A model generated the notes under the pieces. The model ran no database searches. It worked only from the letters and a program-made list of their open reading frames with translations, and was not told the DNA's origin. This document shows positions 34,990 to 46,593 of a stretch of 64,000 nucleotides of DNA, piece by piece. A program made the position numbers and the translations under genes. The stretch's first letter is position 1, and every line of letters begins with the position of its first letter. The DNA comes from Linum tenue (lineage: Eukaryota > Streptophyta > Magnoliopsida > Malpighiales > Linaceae). The stretch is taken from positions 17,137,475 to 17,201,474 of the forward strand of contig CAMGYJ010000008.1 of NCBI GenBank assembly GCA_946122785.1. Direction: 5' to 3'.

Positions 34990-36170
34990 TTTAAGGGTTA
35001 ACAAGATACTTCAACATCGGGCCATGTTTGATGTCCTTCAAAAACTTACTATTATACAGGCTTGTACACCTCCACGTTGTAGTATTGACTAACAAACACC
35101 TCTGAATCGATCCACTTCCACGACTAACCTTGTTGTACTCTTTAATAAATGAATTGTGCAATAAACATTTCGCATCTGTCCTGACTCTATAGCACTACCT
35201 TCTAGAAATCTTTACGAAGTGAGTTTTCTTTATCTCTTGAGCCGTGTGCTTGACCTTCCAACTAGGATCAAGCTTGAAATGCTCAAGGTATTTCTTAGCT
35301 ACCCACTTACAACTTGGATCCTTCATCTGGTCAAACCTTGGACAAGAGTGTGGCACCTCAATGTTCTTTGCCATAAAGAATGAATGACCATATCTGCTAG
35401 CATAGATGTACCACCCACACAGTTGATTACATTCAACACGTTTCTTCATCTTTTCACTCCTAGTCCACCTAATATCAGCACCAATTGTAATACAATTATT
35501 TGTAATGGATTTCTTGAATTCTCATTAGTATCGAACCTCGTCCCTGCTGTTAATGTGAGCTTCCTCACAATTCGGGTCATATTGAGACTCTCCATCAAGT
35601 GAATTCATTGGAACATTGTCATCAAGGTTTCCTAGTATGTGTCGTGAGTAAACCGAGCCCCTTTAGGATGACCACTGGATGCAATCTTGCTCAACCTCCT
35701 CGCCATAGTCATACTCCATATGCTCGTCTTCATGTCCTCCTACGTGCTCGAAAACCTTGATTGACAATGTATCAATGAATTCATCATCCGATGTACGAAT
35801 ATCATCATCCATAAGATGAATGATGTCTTAATTTTGTGAGTTCTTTGCATCGTCATCATCAGCCACGCCAAAAAGTTACTCATATGTTCATCGTCACAAA
35901 CTTCTATCTCGTTTTTTCATGAAGATCACAATCTTCCATCTTCAATAGCTGGGAGCAGCCTATCCATAACCTGGTATCATATTTTATTTCATGCACCACA
36001 TTCTCTATAGATGATGATGGGGACATATACCACATACATTCTACCATTGCGTACTCAAAGTTGACAGTTCCAAGTTGTAGGAGCTGGAAGGACATATAGT
36101 CCAAGACCATATCCATCCATGTATCGGGGCACACCCTTCTCTTCACCTGATACAAGGCAATCGAAGTCAT
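34990..36170 (-). pseudogene. MULE transposase, N-terminal region, decayed
   Basis: On the minus strand, 36170-35904 resembles the PB1-like leader of MULE transposases (GTVNFEYAMVECMWY). 35449-35195 carries the MuDR DNA-binding part: VECNQLCGWYIYASRYG, then HSCPRF and SCKWVAKKYLEHFKLDPSW. Between them is an acidic-spacer-like, stop-rich stretch. The DDE region is missing or unreadable below 35190. It differs from the transposase at 0.98 kb. I did not find terminal inverted repeats. Confidence 0.75.
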
Positions 36171-37520
36171 GTGATAATTTCATTTTCCCGCCATGATGGA
36201 TTATCAACTCCAGCAACTCCGCCACCCTGGATGGTTATTGTAACATAGTTAGTAGAGTGCAACTCAACAACTCACTCATCCAACATATGTTTTGTCTTCC
36301 AGCATACCTACTTCTTAACTTGCCAAAAGGGTAAAAATCGTCTTCACAAAATCCTTGGGGTCCTTGGTGTTCAACCTTTTGCAGCGAATCTTAGACTATT
36401 ACGCCACATTTGCAGCTTCTTCGTTTAATTTTTCTTTATGGTTCACACTATTGAATTGCTTCTCGACCACTCAATCTCCCTTCAAATACCTCCTTCCCTC
36501 TATAACACAGCACGGTTCGCTTCGCACACAAACCCTAGATGTTTTGCGGGAAATCCTCTCTCCCAACTACAACTGCTTCTGCTTACAAGGGGATTATGTA
36601 ACCCTCCCACAATAGTGAAACAAAAACTCTGAAGATCTCTCGTGATGATTGTGGATAGAATTTACGACGACAATTGCAACTCGTGCTTGGTCAGACGAAG
36701 AAGATGGAGCCACCATCGACGAAGGACCAATGCTTGTGCCCGCGTTCTGGGTTGCGGAAAGCCTCGCCCGCGTCGAATGCAACCCCCAATGCTTATTGCA
36801 AATGAGAACGGGGGATTGGATGTATGGAGACGGGTTAGGGTTCTTCATTCCTAACTTATTTCTCTCTTCGAAGAGATGAATGAGAGATTTATTGAAACCG
36901 AAAGACTTAGCCCTCGGTTAATGGATTTTTTTTTCATTTTACTTTTCCATTTGGTTTTAGTATTAATTGGAAGTGTTGATTTTTCAGTTTAATGAAGCGA
37001 AATAATATATTCATAAAAAATGAGAAAAATGATAACAACTAACAGTGAACATTAACGAGAAAAATGTTTGCGTTATGATTGTTATATTAATTACTTTATG
37101 ATAGAAGTCACGTTTTTAATAGTTCGGATGTCACATTGTTACTCTTTGTTTTTTCAAGGGATGTTATTAGTCAAATATATTTAAACACACTTCCATTTTT
37201 ACTATTCACTATTGCTTTTATCCAACCGATGCCTATGGGCTTTTACTGATGGCTGATCAGTTTGACAAATACGCAAGTAAACGAGCTGAAATCACCAACC
37301 AAAAGTCGCAAAAAATCGTGACTCGGACGAAGATAACACCAATATGCATCCCAAAAACACAGCCCACCCAAGAATGCGACACAGCACCTACCTTAACCAG
37401 CAAACTACGTCCCGAAATAGAAACAGAAGAAACCCCACGTCGCCATTCTCACAAACCATGTGCTCTCTCCCACGGGAAAACGCCAATACCTCAACCGTTT
37501 CTTCCTCTCCATTCCCACTC
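36171..37520. other. Intergenic; possible MULE 5' leader and promoter of the next gene
   Basis: 36171-36620 may be the leader of the adjacent MULE relic. Short open frames at 36642-36879 overlap on both strands and have no recognisable domain. The rest is AT-rich until the TATA box at 37524. Confidence 0.35.
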
Positions 37521-37523
37521 CCT

Positions 37524-37533
37524 CTATATAAAC
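37524..37533 (+). promoter_or_regulatory. TATA box (CTATATAAAC)
   Basis: A strong plant TATA motif in a CT-rich context, 62 bp before the first downstream ATG at 37595. It supports transcription of the small gene that follows. Confidence 0.65.
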
Positions 37534-37594
37534 CAACCTCTATTTCCTCTCATTTTCCACTCTCTACTTCTTCTCACCAATCTCATCTCCAGCT

Positions 37595-37938
37595 ATGGAT
37601 ATCCTCTTCTCTCCAAACAAGCTGCGCATGAAACCTTCAGCAACAGTCCAAGTTCCCTCTGCTCATGTGGAGATAACGGCGAGGGCAGGGATACAACAAG
37701 TCCCCTGCCGTCGGTCAGCAGGCAACTCCTCTTGAAGCCATCGCCAATGGCTCAAGCCGCTCGTAATGATCATAACCATCATGCTGCCTCCAGAGCACTG
37801 GACAGGGATGTCGTCCTGAGACGCATCAGGGACCACAGGAGCTTGCACCGTGTAAAGAGCGCCCTCCTAGCCCTGCAATCGGGGGCTCGACACAGCACGA
37901 TGTGGGTCGACCCGGCTGACGCCTTCTCCTCTCCTTGA
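37595..37938 (+). CDS. Small gene of unknown function, two consecutive short frames
   Basis: After the TATA box at 37524 the first ATG (37595) opens a 46-residue frame ending at 37735 (starts MDILFSPNKLRMKPSATVQV). Twelve bases later ATG 37747 opens a 63-residue frame ending at 37938. It contains ALDRDVVLRRIRDHRSLHRV and ends in DPADAFSSP. The second frame also lies within a longer upstream-open frame. Either the first frame is an upstream ORF controlling the second, or both are one small protein split by a frameshift or unseen intron. The basic helical DRDVVLRRIR segment and the terminal D-A-F-S-S-P look conserved-protein-like, but I do not recognise the family with confidence. Confidence 0.55.
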
Positions 37939-38595
37939 AGTTTATAGAGTAGGGGATATAGAGGATTAGAAGGTGACGACCGGACTTGCGAGTCGATTTG
38001 ATCTTGTTTGGTTTCTGTCGAATGGCTGCTGGAATGGGAACATGTAGCTTAGTGAAGCTAATGCTTAGTATTTGATCATGTGGGGACAATGGCAATACTA
38101 AGTCTGGTCAATGCTTAAATGGCATGTAGCTTCATCAATGGTTATCTCCACTATCAAATTCCAGTAACGATAAGTTTGAAAATTTCAATGCATTTGGAGT
38201 TCTCTCGAAACAGGAATGCGTTCAATTTCTCTATCATTACAATTTGAACTTAAACATTCGCATACTTTCCAACAACAAAGCTTCTCGAACTGATGCATCA
38301 CCAGTAGCAAGTAACAAAATTTCGTGTTTGTATACTTGAAAATAGCCAACAGGACCCTAACACTTCTTCACTAATTCATGGACTATGCATAGTAGATTGA
38401 TTGCCTTAGCGAAACAAGCAGTAACCTGGTCGACATGGCTGGGAGCAAAGGGCCTCCGAGATGATACACTAGCTTGGTTGATACAACACTTCCCAGAAAC
38501 CAGATACTTGAATGGATTGCCCTTCAACTCGCTCTAAGCAGGGGGGGAAATGGCACCGTTGGAGAAGAAGCTGAAGCTCAAGCCGCACTTTGTTC

Positions 38596-39903
38596 TCACT
38601 TCTTACTTAACAAGCCAGATGAAGAGATAAAGCGAAGAGCTTGGTTGGAGTTGTTAAGAACAGCTGATGATCTTGAAAGCCGCATCTTGTTCTTCTTTAG
38701 AAACTCTAACGAGTTCTGTAAACATGGTGGTGGGGATATCTCAGTCAGAATAACAGTCTGCGGCCTGCAAATAACAACAGTGCAAACCCATTCAACTTAC
38801 CCTGTATCCTGGAACACAATCTTAAAAAAAGAAAAACAAGAATTCTCTCTTCCATATGTCTTACCCTGAGCCTCTCGCCTTCTTCTTCCTTGGAGGAAGC
38901 TTCGCATTTGCACCAGGGGTTTCATCATCAGATTCTGTGGTAAACACTTTCCTGCAAAAAGAGAATTGATGCCCCCTAATAAGAAATTACAACCCTGAAC
39001 GAAGGCAAAGACTGGGGAAATGGTGGAGTAGAGAGCAATACTTCTCCCGAGCAGCAAGCTGTTGAACAATGTTACTGGGAAGCATCCCTTTCGCAGCCAC
39101 AGACTCCTCATCCTCCTTGGTTTCAACTGCATCTTGGACGCCTTGTTCTCCCTTTTTGGATGGTCGTGGTGTTTTCCGCTCTGCCCATTTTCTCCTTAGT
39201 GCCTTCCCCTCACGAGCAACCCTGATAGCGAAAATTAAATAGCAAGTTTTGAATTACTGAAGTAGCTAAAGCTAAGAAGAGATGCTTGTCACATTTCAGA
39301 AGTTCATATTCGAACCTAGCCTCAAATTGAAATGTCTCGGTGGGGAGGAGACAATAGGTTAAGAACTAACCCATCACTCTTCAACTTTTACTTGATTGCC
39401 TTGTGATTCTTTATGCTAAAGAAAGAACATCATAATTCCAAACCCTAAGTAACATGCAACATCTGAAAATTCTAGGAACAGAAAGAATCCTGCCACTTTG
39501 CTCTACAACGGTGCAACCCATTTCCCATCCTCCAATGTCCATCAATCAGCATCCATTCATTTAGGCAAACCCACAAGGTAAACATAACAGAACAGGTTCA
39601 TACAGGGAGAAAGTTCCGGATGTTAAAATGCATAAAAAAAGAAAGGAAAATCATACCTTGACTTATTATCCTTCTGAATCTTCCTTATCTCCGCATCTAA
39701 TTCAATTCCCTGCCCAAAAAACAACGGCCCATTCAGACGCCATTTTTAGACGCGGAGATGGTATTTTGCTCCGAACAGCAGTGAAGGAAAGAAAAAAAAA
39801 GAAGCACAGTGTCTGAAGAAGGGGCGAAGGAGAAAGAAACCTGCTCGGCGGTGAACTCCTCCGGTGCGTCTGATTCCGAATCGGAATCTTCTCTGTTCGA
39901 CAT
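38596..39903 (-). CDS. Small acidic/basic nuclear (possibly nucleolar) protein, five exons
   Basis: Exons (coding, minus): 39903-39841, 39709-39657, 39221-39042, 38951-38865, 38764-38596. All have GT-AG borders in matching phase and sum to 552 nt, 183 residues. The N-terminus is acidic (MSNREDSDSESDAPEEF). A Lys/Arg-rich middle (REGKALRRKWAERKTPRPSKK) follows, then PPRKKKARGSG, a likely nuclear signal. The C-terminus carries PQTVILTEISPPPCLQNSLE and ends SGLLSKK. The overall plan and the C-terminal helix recall NOL7/UTP16-type ribosome-biogenesis proteins, but that link is tentative. It is the only intact gene between 37.9 and 45.1 kb. Confidence 0.82.
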
Positions 39904-40335
39904 ACTGAAATTTCTTTGAAATTTGTCAGTTCGGTTAGTTTCCTACTTTCCTTCGTCGGCGAGGCCTAGGGTTTAAGCAGCAGGAGGACCGAGGGGAAGG
40001 TGAAACTGAGAGAAAAGGGTATCAGCTATCAGGTTTATCGGCAAAATGGAGAATCAATTGATTTAGGCTGCCTTAAGACGATTGTTATTTCTATGAAGGC
40101 CTGACTTTAAGCCCATAACAAAATCTGAATGATTAAGAGATTGGACCTGAACCTAACTGGCCCACTTATGTCAGTGAATTGGGCCTCGCGTCGATCATCA
40201 CCGAGAATGAATCTAGATTCGTCCTCAGATCCTTTGTTGTCAAGTGTGCATGCCATCAAGGTACCGGGTGACGTCTCATTGCTTTGATCATTTCGGAATT
40301 TATCGAATGATTTAGAGAGGTAAAGATGTTAACTC
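39904..40335. other. 5' flank of the five-exon gene
   Basis: Probable 5' UTR and promoter to about 40030. Beyond that is sequence without a gene call, ending at the left end of the hAT-like element. Confidence 0.4.
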
Positions 40336-42458
40336 TTATGGCCGCAAATGAGCCGAACTGTTCACGAGCGGTTTGGCGTTCGACTCGAGAACAGCTCGTT
40401 CGAAACTCGGCTCATTAATAAATGAGCCGAACATGAGCTAAGCTTTGTTCAGCTCGTGAAGTTCGCGAGCTAGCTCGACTCGGTGGCTTGTTGAGCAAAA
40501 CTTGCGAGCTGGCTCTTTTAGAGCTCATGATATGTCTCAACATATGGCTAGAGAGCCAACTCGATTACCGACTTACGGACGAATCAATCTATATTTTGTG
40601 ATTTTAATTCATTTGGTTGTTAAATTATATATCTCACCATATATAAAGTTTAACACGTTGAGTATGTGAGCAAATACATATTATTTTCTACTTTAAGAAG
40701 AAATTATGTATCTTCGATACTATGAAATAACATGATTTGGAGTAGTTAAAATTTAGGCAAAATACAGTTCCATAGCCAAAACTTTCACGTTTGTGCCAAT
40801 AATAGCCACATTTGGCGAAATACCACTTATAGCCACCTCCGTCCAATTCTTTAAAGCTGTTAACGTTAAGTGTGACTGGGTAAACGGAGCAGCTTACGTG
40901 GACCGCCAGTGATTTCCACGTGGCGAATAATTAAAAAAAAAATACAAAACACGAAATAGCCTACCCACCGACCATTTGGTCGACTTTTCCATCTTACCTT
41001 ATCTTCTTTCTCTGAAACCACCCACCCATCTTCCTTCGAAAGGCGACGAGCACGAAGCACCACGAAGACCATCTTCCTCCGACGCCCCACCTCCGACGCC
41101 CCCCCTCCAACGAACCCCCTCCGACGAACCCCTTATTCCTTCCGCCACCATCAATCTAGACCCTTCTCATCTCCAATCTCGATTTTCCTCGATAATCCGA
41201 AAGTGAACCTACCGCCTCCTTCCTCGAGAAACATAACATAGAATGGGTTGACTAATCGACGCCGAGCTTTGGCCGAATCTTTCTAAGCTTCTTCTCTTCT
41301 GCATGCTTAGGAGGAAAGTGGGAATCGACCGATTGTACTCTGAAACCCTAATCTTCCCTCGAAGCCGATTTGTCCTCTCCCTCGTCAGTCGCGACTAGTA
41401 AGGAAACTTTCTTGGTTCTTTATTGTGGGTTTGATAGCTGCAATTGAATTCTGAAAGCTTGTCGAAAGGTTCTTATAGTTTCATCTTTTTTGGTTGGTAG
41501 CGAGAGAGGTACAGGACAGAGACATCTAGGGACAGAGACATCTTTTTTGAAGTGCTGGGCAGGAGAAATCGCGAAAGGAGAAGGAGAGGGTTGCGTCGCA
41601 ATCGTCGTCGTTGCGAGTCGGAACAGAATCGATCGGAATCGGAATCGCGGAGGGGAGTGAGGATTCGATCAGAAGGGAGTAGAGGATTCGTGGAGAGTGG
41701 AATTTGGGGGAAGAACCCTAATTCCGAAATAGGAATCGATTAGTATAGGAATCGGGGAGAGTGGAAAGTTGAGGATTCGGGGAGAAGAGTCGAAATTTGA
41801 AGTTTGGGAGAGGAACCCTAATTTTTGTATCGGGCAAAAATAGGGGCTGAAGGATTGGTTTCGATGGAAATGGAATATATAGTCTGATTTTTTTTTAATA
41901 ATGTAATATATAAGTTTTTATTTTTAATAAATGAATATATGACGTGTCAAGATGACGTGTCAAGACTTGCTTAGTTGGCGCTGACGTGGAAGTGTTCTTC
42001 TCGCCTAATCAGCAAACCGTCTGCTTATTTGACGGTGTTAGTAACGCCGTCAATGTTTCTAACGGAAAAGGCTATATTTGTCCAACAACATTTTCAAAAG
42101 GTGGCTATAAATGGTATTTTGCCAAATGTGGCTATTATTGGCACAAACGTGAAAGTTTTGGCTATGGAACTGTATTTAGCCTAAAATTTATTAACTAAAT
42201 GATACATGATACCAACAAAGTATCATATGAGATTAGCTAACAAAATAAATCATATGTATCATGCTATACAAAATGAAGTGCCAAATAAAAGTCAAGATTT
42301 TATTAAACAAGCTAGCTCGAGCTCGACTCGACTCAGCTCATTAATAAACGAGCCGAGCTCGTCAAGTTTTACCCCAGTTTGAGCTCGACTCGTTTATTAA
42401 CGAGCCGAGCTCAAGCTGGGGTAAAACTCGACTCGGCTCGGCTCATTTGCCGCCCCTG
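40336..42458. mobile_element. hAT-like non-autonomous element with GAGCCGAGCTCG subterminal repeats
   Basis: The left end reads GGCCGCAAATGAGCCGAAC. The right end, reverse-complemented, reads CAGGGGCGGCAAATGAGCCG. Subterminal regions at 40370-40530 and 42300-42450 are packed with GAGCTCG, GAGCCGA and CTCATTAATAAAYGAGCC palindromes. The central 1.4 kb is a nested MULE. Before that insertion the element was about 690 bp. I could not establish a convincing target duplication. Confidence 0.68.
40756..42181. mobile_element. Nested MULE with long TIRs, possible Pack-MULE
   Basis: TAAAATTTA flanks both sides exactly (40747-40755 and 42182-42190), a 9-bp duplication. The arms, starting GGCAAAATACAGTTCCATAG and GGCTAAATACAGTTCCATAG, match nearly perfectly over about 100 bp (including CTTTCACGTTTGTGCCAATA). 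The interior, 40870-41850, is GC-richer and contains two AACCCTAAT-type leader-like stretches and open frames at 40976-41206 and 41552-41743. It lacks transposase sequence. Captured host sequence (Pack-MULE) is an inference from composition. Confidence 0.88.
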
Positions 42459-42459
42459 A

Positions 42460-42633
42460 GTCTTGACCAAGAAGGGAAGCATTGGGAGCAAGAGGTTGTT
42501 TGTTCCGGAGAGGAACCAGGCGGAGCATTTGCGTTCACTGGAGGAAGAAGTGAAAGATAGCTCCCCTGTTTCGGGGCAGGATCCTTGGTTCAGTGAACAC
42601 AGTTCGCCTTCATCGAACAGCTTATTGATTTAA
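42460..42633 (+). pseudogene. Possible 3' end of a truncated gene
   Basis: A 57-residue frame running to TAA at 42631-42633 follows directly after the hAT-like element. It includes SKRLFVPERNQAEHLRSLEEE and SSPSSNSLLI, with a plausible 3' UTR beyond. Composition is coding-like but no domain is recognised and no upstream exon was found. It may be chance. Confidence 0.3.
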
Positions 42634-43633
42634 TGCAGTATAGTGATGTTGAGTGCTTGGCTCTATGTACATCCCATCTTCCTGTGAATACAATTGTGGT
42701 ATAGAATAGATTACTAGTGTGGGCCCGGCCAGTTGGCCGGAGGAAGGTGAGGTATGAAATTTGATAATATAATGGAGTGTATAACTTATTGTTGTATAGT
42801 TTTTTTTTTTTTTTTGGAAATTCGTGATAAAAATAGTGAATTTTATCAGGTAAGAGACATGAATGATGCAATGAATAAAAAATCGGCCTTATGAACCAAA
42901 ATCAAGTACATGTTACCTTGTGAAACAATATAGTTTCTGGTAATATGAAGAGGTGGAGTAAGTTTTATAGAAACCGAATTCTAGAAAATCGAATAAAAAA
43001 TCGCCTATCCCGTCGGTTTTCGGGAAATGAGCATCTCACAATCGTTGCTAGCTTTTACTCGGCCCGTTGGTCGATTAATTTGCTTTATAAAACTTTCATC
43101 TTGTCGTCATTGTGATTTCTGGTTTTTGTTAGGCCATGATAAAATCTAAGTAAATCAAGAACGAATAACACAATTTGGGATAGGAACCGCCGTTGTCGTA
43201 TCCTAGAAAATGGTGGTAAACACAGACTCACCTGCCAAACTGCTTGGATTGAGATTTTTATCGGGTATCAGGGAACCATGTGATTATAAATTAGACTTGA
43301 TCAAAACGGGCCACAACTTGAAATTCAGCATGTTTGACCGACCCATGCCAAATTCTAATTATTATTTACTTTTAAACTTTCTATTTGAAAATAAAAAATA
43401 GTAAAAGAAAAGAGATGACTGCAATTCGCCATTTGCACATCACTTATTCGAGAATAAAACCATAAAAATTCAAAAGGAACTGAAAATATTTAGGATCGTT
43501 TTAATGTTTAAAATAACCAAATAGATCGTTCTGTTTAGTTTTTTTTACTAACAAATACCAAACGATTCCCTATAAAATACACTATAATTTGATCATTATG
43601 ATATCAAATAATTATATGATATATATTTGAAAT
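42634..43633. other. Intergenic, no gene recognised
   Basis: AT-rich; no feature beyond a T-run at 42801-42816. Confidence 0.4.
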
Positions 43634-44115
43634 TAGGGATGGCAATTTCGACCTGACCCGATTTACCCGACCTGTTTGACCTGTTTTGGAGCAGGTCAAA
43701 CCCGCCCCATAGGCGGGGCGGGGGGGGGGGGGCATGGGTACCTCTCATCGACCCGACCTGCCCTGACCCGCCCCATTCTCGACCCGTTCTTGCCTATATT
43801 ACATATAATCTTAGTCAAATTACTTAGAATTTTCCTCTTATTACATTATATTTTAGCTATAATAAAGTTGTAAATAAGTGAAAACCTCAATTTCTTCAAT
43901 AATTTAACTACATTTTATCATATTATGATTTCTTTCTTGGTCTTTTAATGAAAATAACGAATGTTTCTAATGTTTTTCGCATAATTACATACCCAACGGG
44001 TCGACCTGCCCCTACCCGCGCCCCGTGATAAATTACTCGACCTGGACCCGACCTACCATGGGGCGGGTATGGGTATCGAGATACCCGCCCCGGACCTGCC
44101 CTATTGTCATTCCTA
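43634..44115. mobile_element. Small hAT element (copy 1), 482 bp
   Basis: Starts TAGGGATGGCAATTTCGACC and ends CTATTGTCATTCCTA. Flanks TTTGAAAT (43626-43633) and CTTGAAAT (44116-44123) are an 8-bp duplication with one mismatch. Subterminal GACCTGACCCG-type repeats are present. A sister copy lies at 58083-58559. No coding capacity. A G-run near 43721-43732 interrupts the left arm. Confidence 0.9.
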
Positions 44116-45181
44116 CTTGAAATGATAAAAATTGGACTAATTGGGTTGGTCGAGGTTGAACCATTGAATAACTTTAAAATACATTATATTTTAGCCACTA
44201 AGATATAAAATAATAGCATAATATGTATTATGCCAGAGAAAATAGCTTGTTTTAGAATGACAAACCAATGATGTTCATTTGTTTTACTTGATGGCCAAAT
44301 CCCATGTAGGTCAGACCCATTTAACTCTTTTATTTTAAGTTTAGCGGTTAGTCCATTAGATACCATGCATTAGTTTATTGTTAAATTTTTTATTTTTAGC
44401 AATAAAAATGAGTATTGTTTTTGCCTTTTCATATATATTTTATCACCAGGGAGAAATAAAAGGGCTTAAAGAAAAAAATTGACACTCTTGGACCCGTTTA
44501 AATTCGCATGTGTACGGTAAGTTGGCCCGTTCCACAGAGGAAAGAGAAAAAAATTGACACTCCTTATTCTACCCTTCCTACAAACGCTCATGGAACAGGG
44601 AATTTGAAATGAGGGAAGGGTTTTTTCCTCCCTGCTATTATATGTTTTTAATTTAAAAAGATACAACAAATGTACTTAATGTGATTGGTTATGATCCTTG
44701 TTTTTTTTTAAAATGGTCATGGTTCGAATCCCACGGCAGACCCTCAATATATATAGAGATGGATAGATACTGTACTGTAATTGAAAACCTAAGATGAAGT
44801 TCATTTTGTTGTTCTTGTTCTCCTCTCATAATCGTGATGAAACCGAACGGGCTAATATCCCATTTGGATGGGTCCAACATTTTACAAGAAGTGTCTCTAC
44901 ATAACGACACTGCATCTAGAACAGCAAAACTGGAATCTGTAGGCTTCAAGCCTCGACTCTGTCTTCCTTAAAGAAAAAACGCAGCAAGGAACCACTGATA
45001 AGCCGATTTCAAACGCTGTAAACTGCAATGTATATTCACAATCAAGTTCACATGAGGTAGGCATCATTCAAAGCATATGGCTTCATCGGTATACATGGAA
45101 GTTAACGATAGTGTCAACTGTGAATTACCAAACATGTTTTTTTTTTCAAATGGAGATGCAGAAACTGCACTTCCAATCCAG
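44116..45181. other. Intergenic and probable 3' UTR of the thioredoxin gene
   Basis: No gene recognised. GGTTCGAATCC at 44712 resembles a Pol III B box, but no matching A box was found. Confidence 0.4.
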
Positions 45182-46289
45182 TCAACCATGGCTTCTAGGA
45201 TCAGTAACCGGGCGAGGTTTCCTTGATTCTGCTTTCGAGAACTGCCCAACCACGCGAGCATGGGGCACGGTTGCCTCCCCTTTAGCAAGCGCCTCGACAT
45301 TGTCCATGAGGTACCGCCTCGGCAGCCTCCCAACCACATTGCCTTCTTCGTTCCCATCTCTGTCGAGGAACGCGAAATGTGGGATCCCCTCGACTCCAAA
45401 CTCATCCAGCTCTTGCTCCCACTTCGTGTTGTCCACATTCAGCATCACAAAATTCACTTGCCCTCTACACACAACACGGAAAGCACAAAGCAATTTTGAT
45501 ACTCAAAACGCAAAACCGAAAAAGCTCATGATCTAACTTCTAAGAATCTCAAACCATAAAGAGATTCGCTTTACTTGTACTGCTGCTCGACTTTGTACAC
45601 ATCTGGGGCTAACTCTCTGCAAACCTCGCACCAATCTGCATAGAACTCCACCACCGTCGGCTTCCCATTTGATAGAGCCTGCAAAAGAACACAGCACAAG
45701 AACATGTAATTGTTATCCTCATAGATTTACTATCACTATTCACTATCAGCAGAGTCTTGCCATTCAAATGCTCGAAAATTAGCTTCCTGATTGGGGATTG
45801 GCAGACGAACCTACCTCTTCATAAGGCAATGCAGCGGCGGATAAATCTTTCAGGGAAACCCCAAAATCCAGCCGCCCCGAAACGAAAAGGCCGACGCCGA
45901 AGAGCCCTGAACCAACTGCTATCCTTCGATTCAGATTCCTTGTCGGGAATTCGGGGAGACCAGCTGAATCAGAAGACGAACTCGTCGTCTCGCCGGCGGC
46001 GCTGTCCGTCCCCAAACTAGCAGGCTCCTTTTCCTGCAGTTGTTGAACAGAATGAATCACAATCTTAACTCAAGATAACGAAGAAGCATACGGAAAACGC
46101 AGCGCGCACCTCGACGGTGGAGCTCTCAGCCGGGGAGTTGGGTTTGGTTTGGCATGCTACGACGGGGAAGCGTCTACGGGATTCATCCCGGCAACGGAAA
46201 AAGGCTCTGATAGGCGGCGGCGGCGGGGATTCGGCGGTGTGGAAATGTGGCCGGAATGTGTGGATGGAGTTCGAGGCCACATGAGCCAT
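45182..46289 (-). CDS. HCF164: Thioredoxin-like protein HCF164, chloroplastic
   Basis: Four coding exons on the minus strand: 46289-46110, 46033-45815, 45678-45575 and 45464-45182, with GT-AG borders in phase, total 786 nt (261 residues). The N-terminus is a plastid transit peptide rich in Arg/Ser/Pro. A hydrophobic anchor follows ([16 protein letters not shown]). Then comes the thioredoxin fold with active site WCEVC in [20 protein letters not shown], and [20 protein letters not shown] and [16 protein letters not shown]. In Arabidopsis HCF164 is a thylakoid-anchored, lumen-facing disulfide reductase needed for cytochrome b6f assembly. Both active-site cysteines and the cis-Pro (GIPH) are present, so it should be functional. 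ATG 46289 is the first ATG in frame; the upstream extension lacks one. Confidence 0.95.
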
Positions 46290-46389
46290 TTTGCAGATAA
46301 TATTCAGTGCCAAACAAACAAACAAAAAGTTCTTTTCCCTTTTGTAGGAAGAGGGTTTATCTTTCCGCGCTTAATCACTCGCGAATTAA

Positions 46390-46511
46390 GGGCGTGTTTG
46401 GCTTTTCGCCACTTAATAAAAATGGATTTTCCACGTGTATGGCTTACAGCTCTCGTCGTAGACGATTTATGAATTTCTCCTTTTTCATTATTGGTCCAAG
46501 CCAAACACGAA
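46390..46511. mobile_element. Possible small MITE upstream of HCF164
   Basis: GGGCGTGTTTGGCTT at the left and AAGCCAAACACGA at the right form a short inverted pair about 120 bp apart. The GGGNNTGTTTGG end is common in Tourist-type MITEs. No clear target duplication. It would lie in the HCF164 upstream region. Confidence 0.35.
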
Positions 46512-46593
46512 CGAAATCTTAATCTACAGAGAAGGAAAAAAATTACAGGGGAAAAATCAATTGAGGGGAAGCAATTTCAGCTCGGCAAGATTT

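Noticed and set aside
37249..37594. Upstream part of the 229-codon frame as coding
   Set aside because: It lies before and across the TATA box and predicted start of transcription; the translation is low-complexity.
44700..44735. GGTTCGAATCC as a possible tRNA or tRNA-derived SINE B box
   Set aside because: No A box at the right distance, no cloverleaf, and the surrounding DNA is simple AT-rich sequence.
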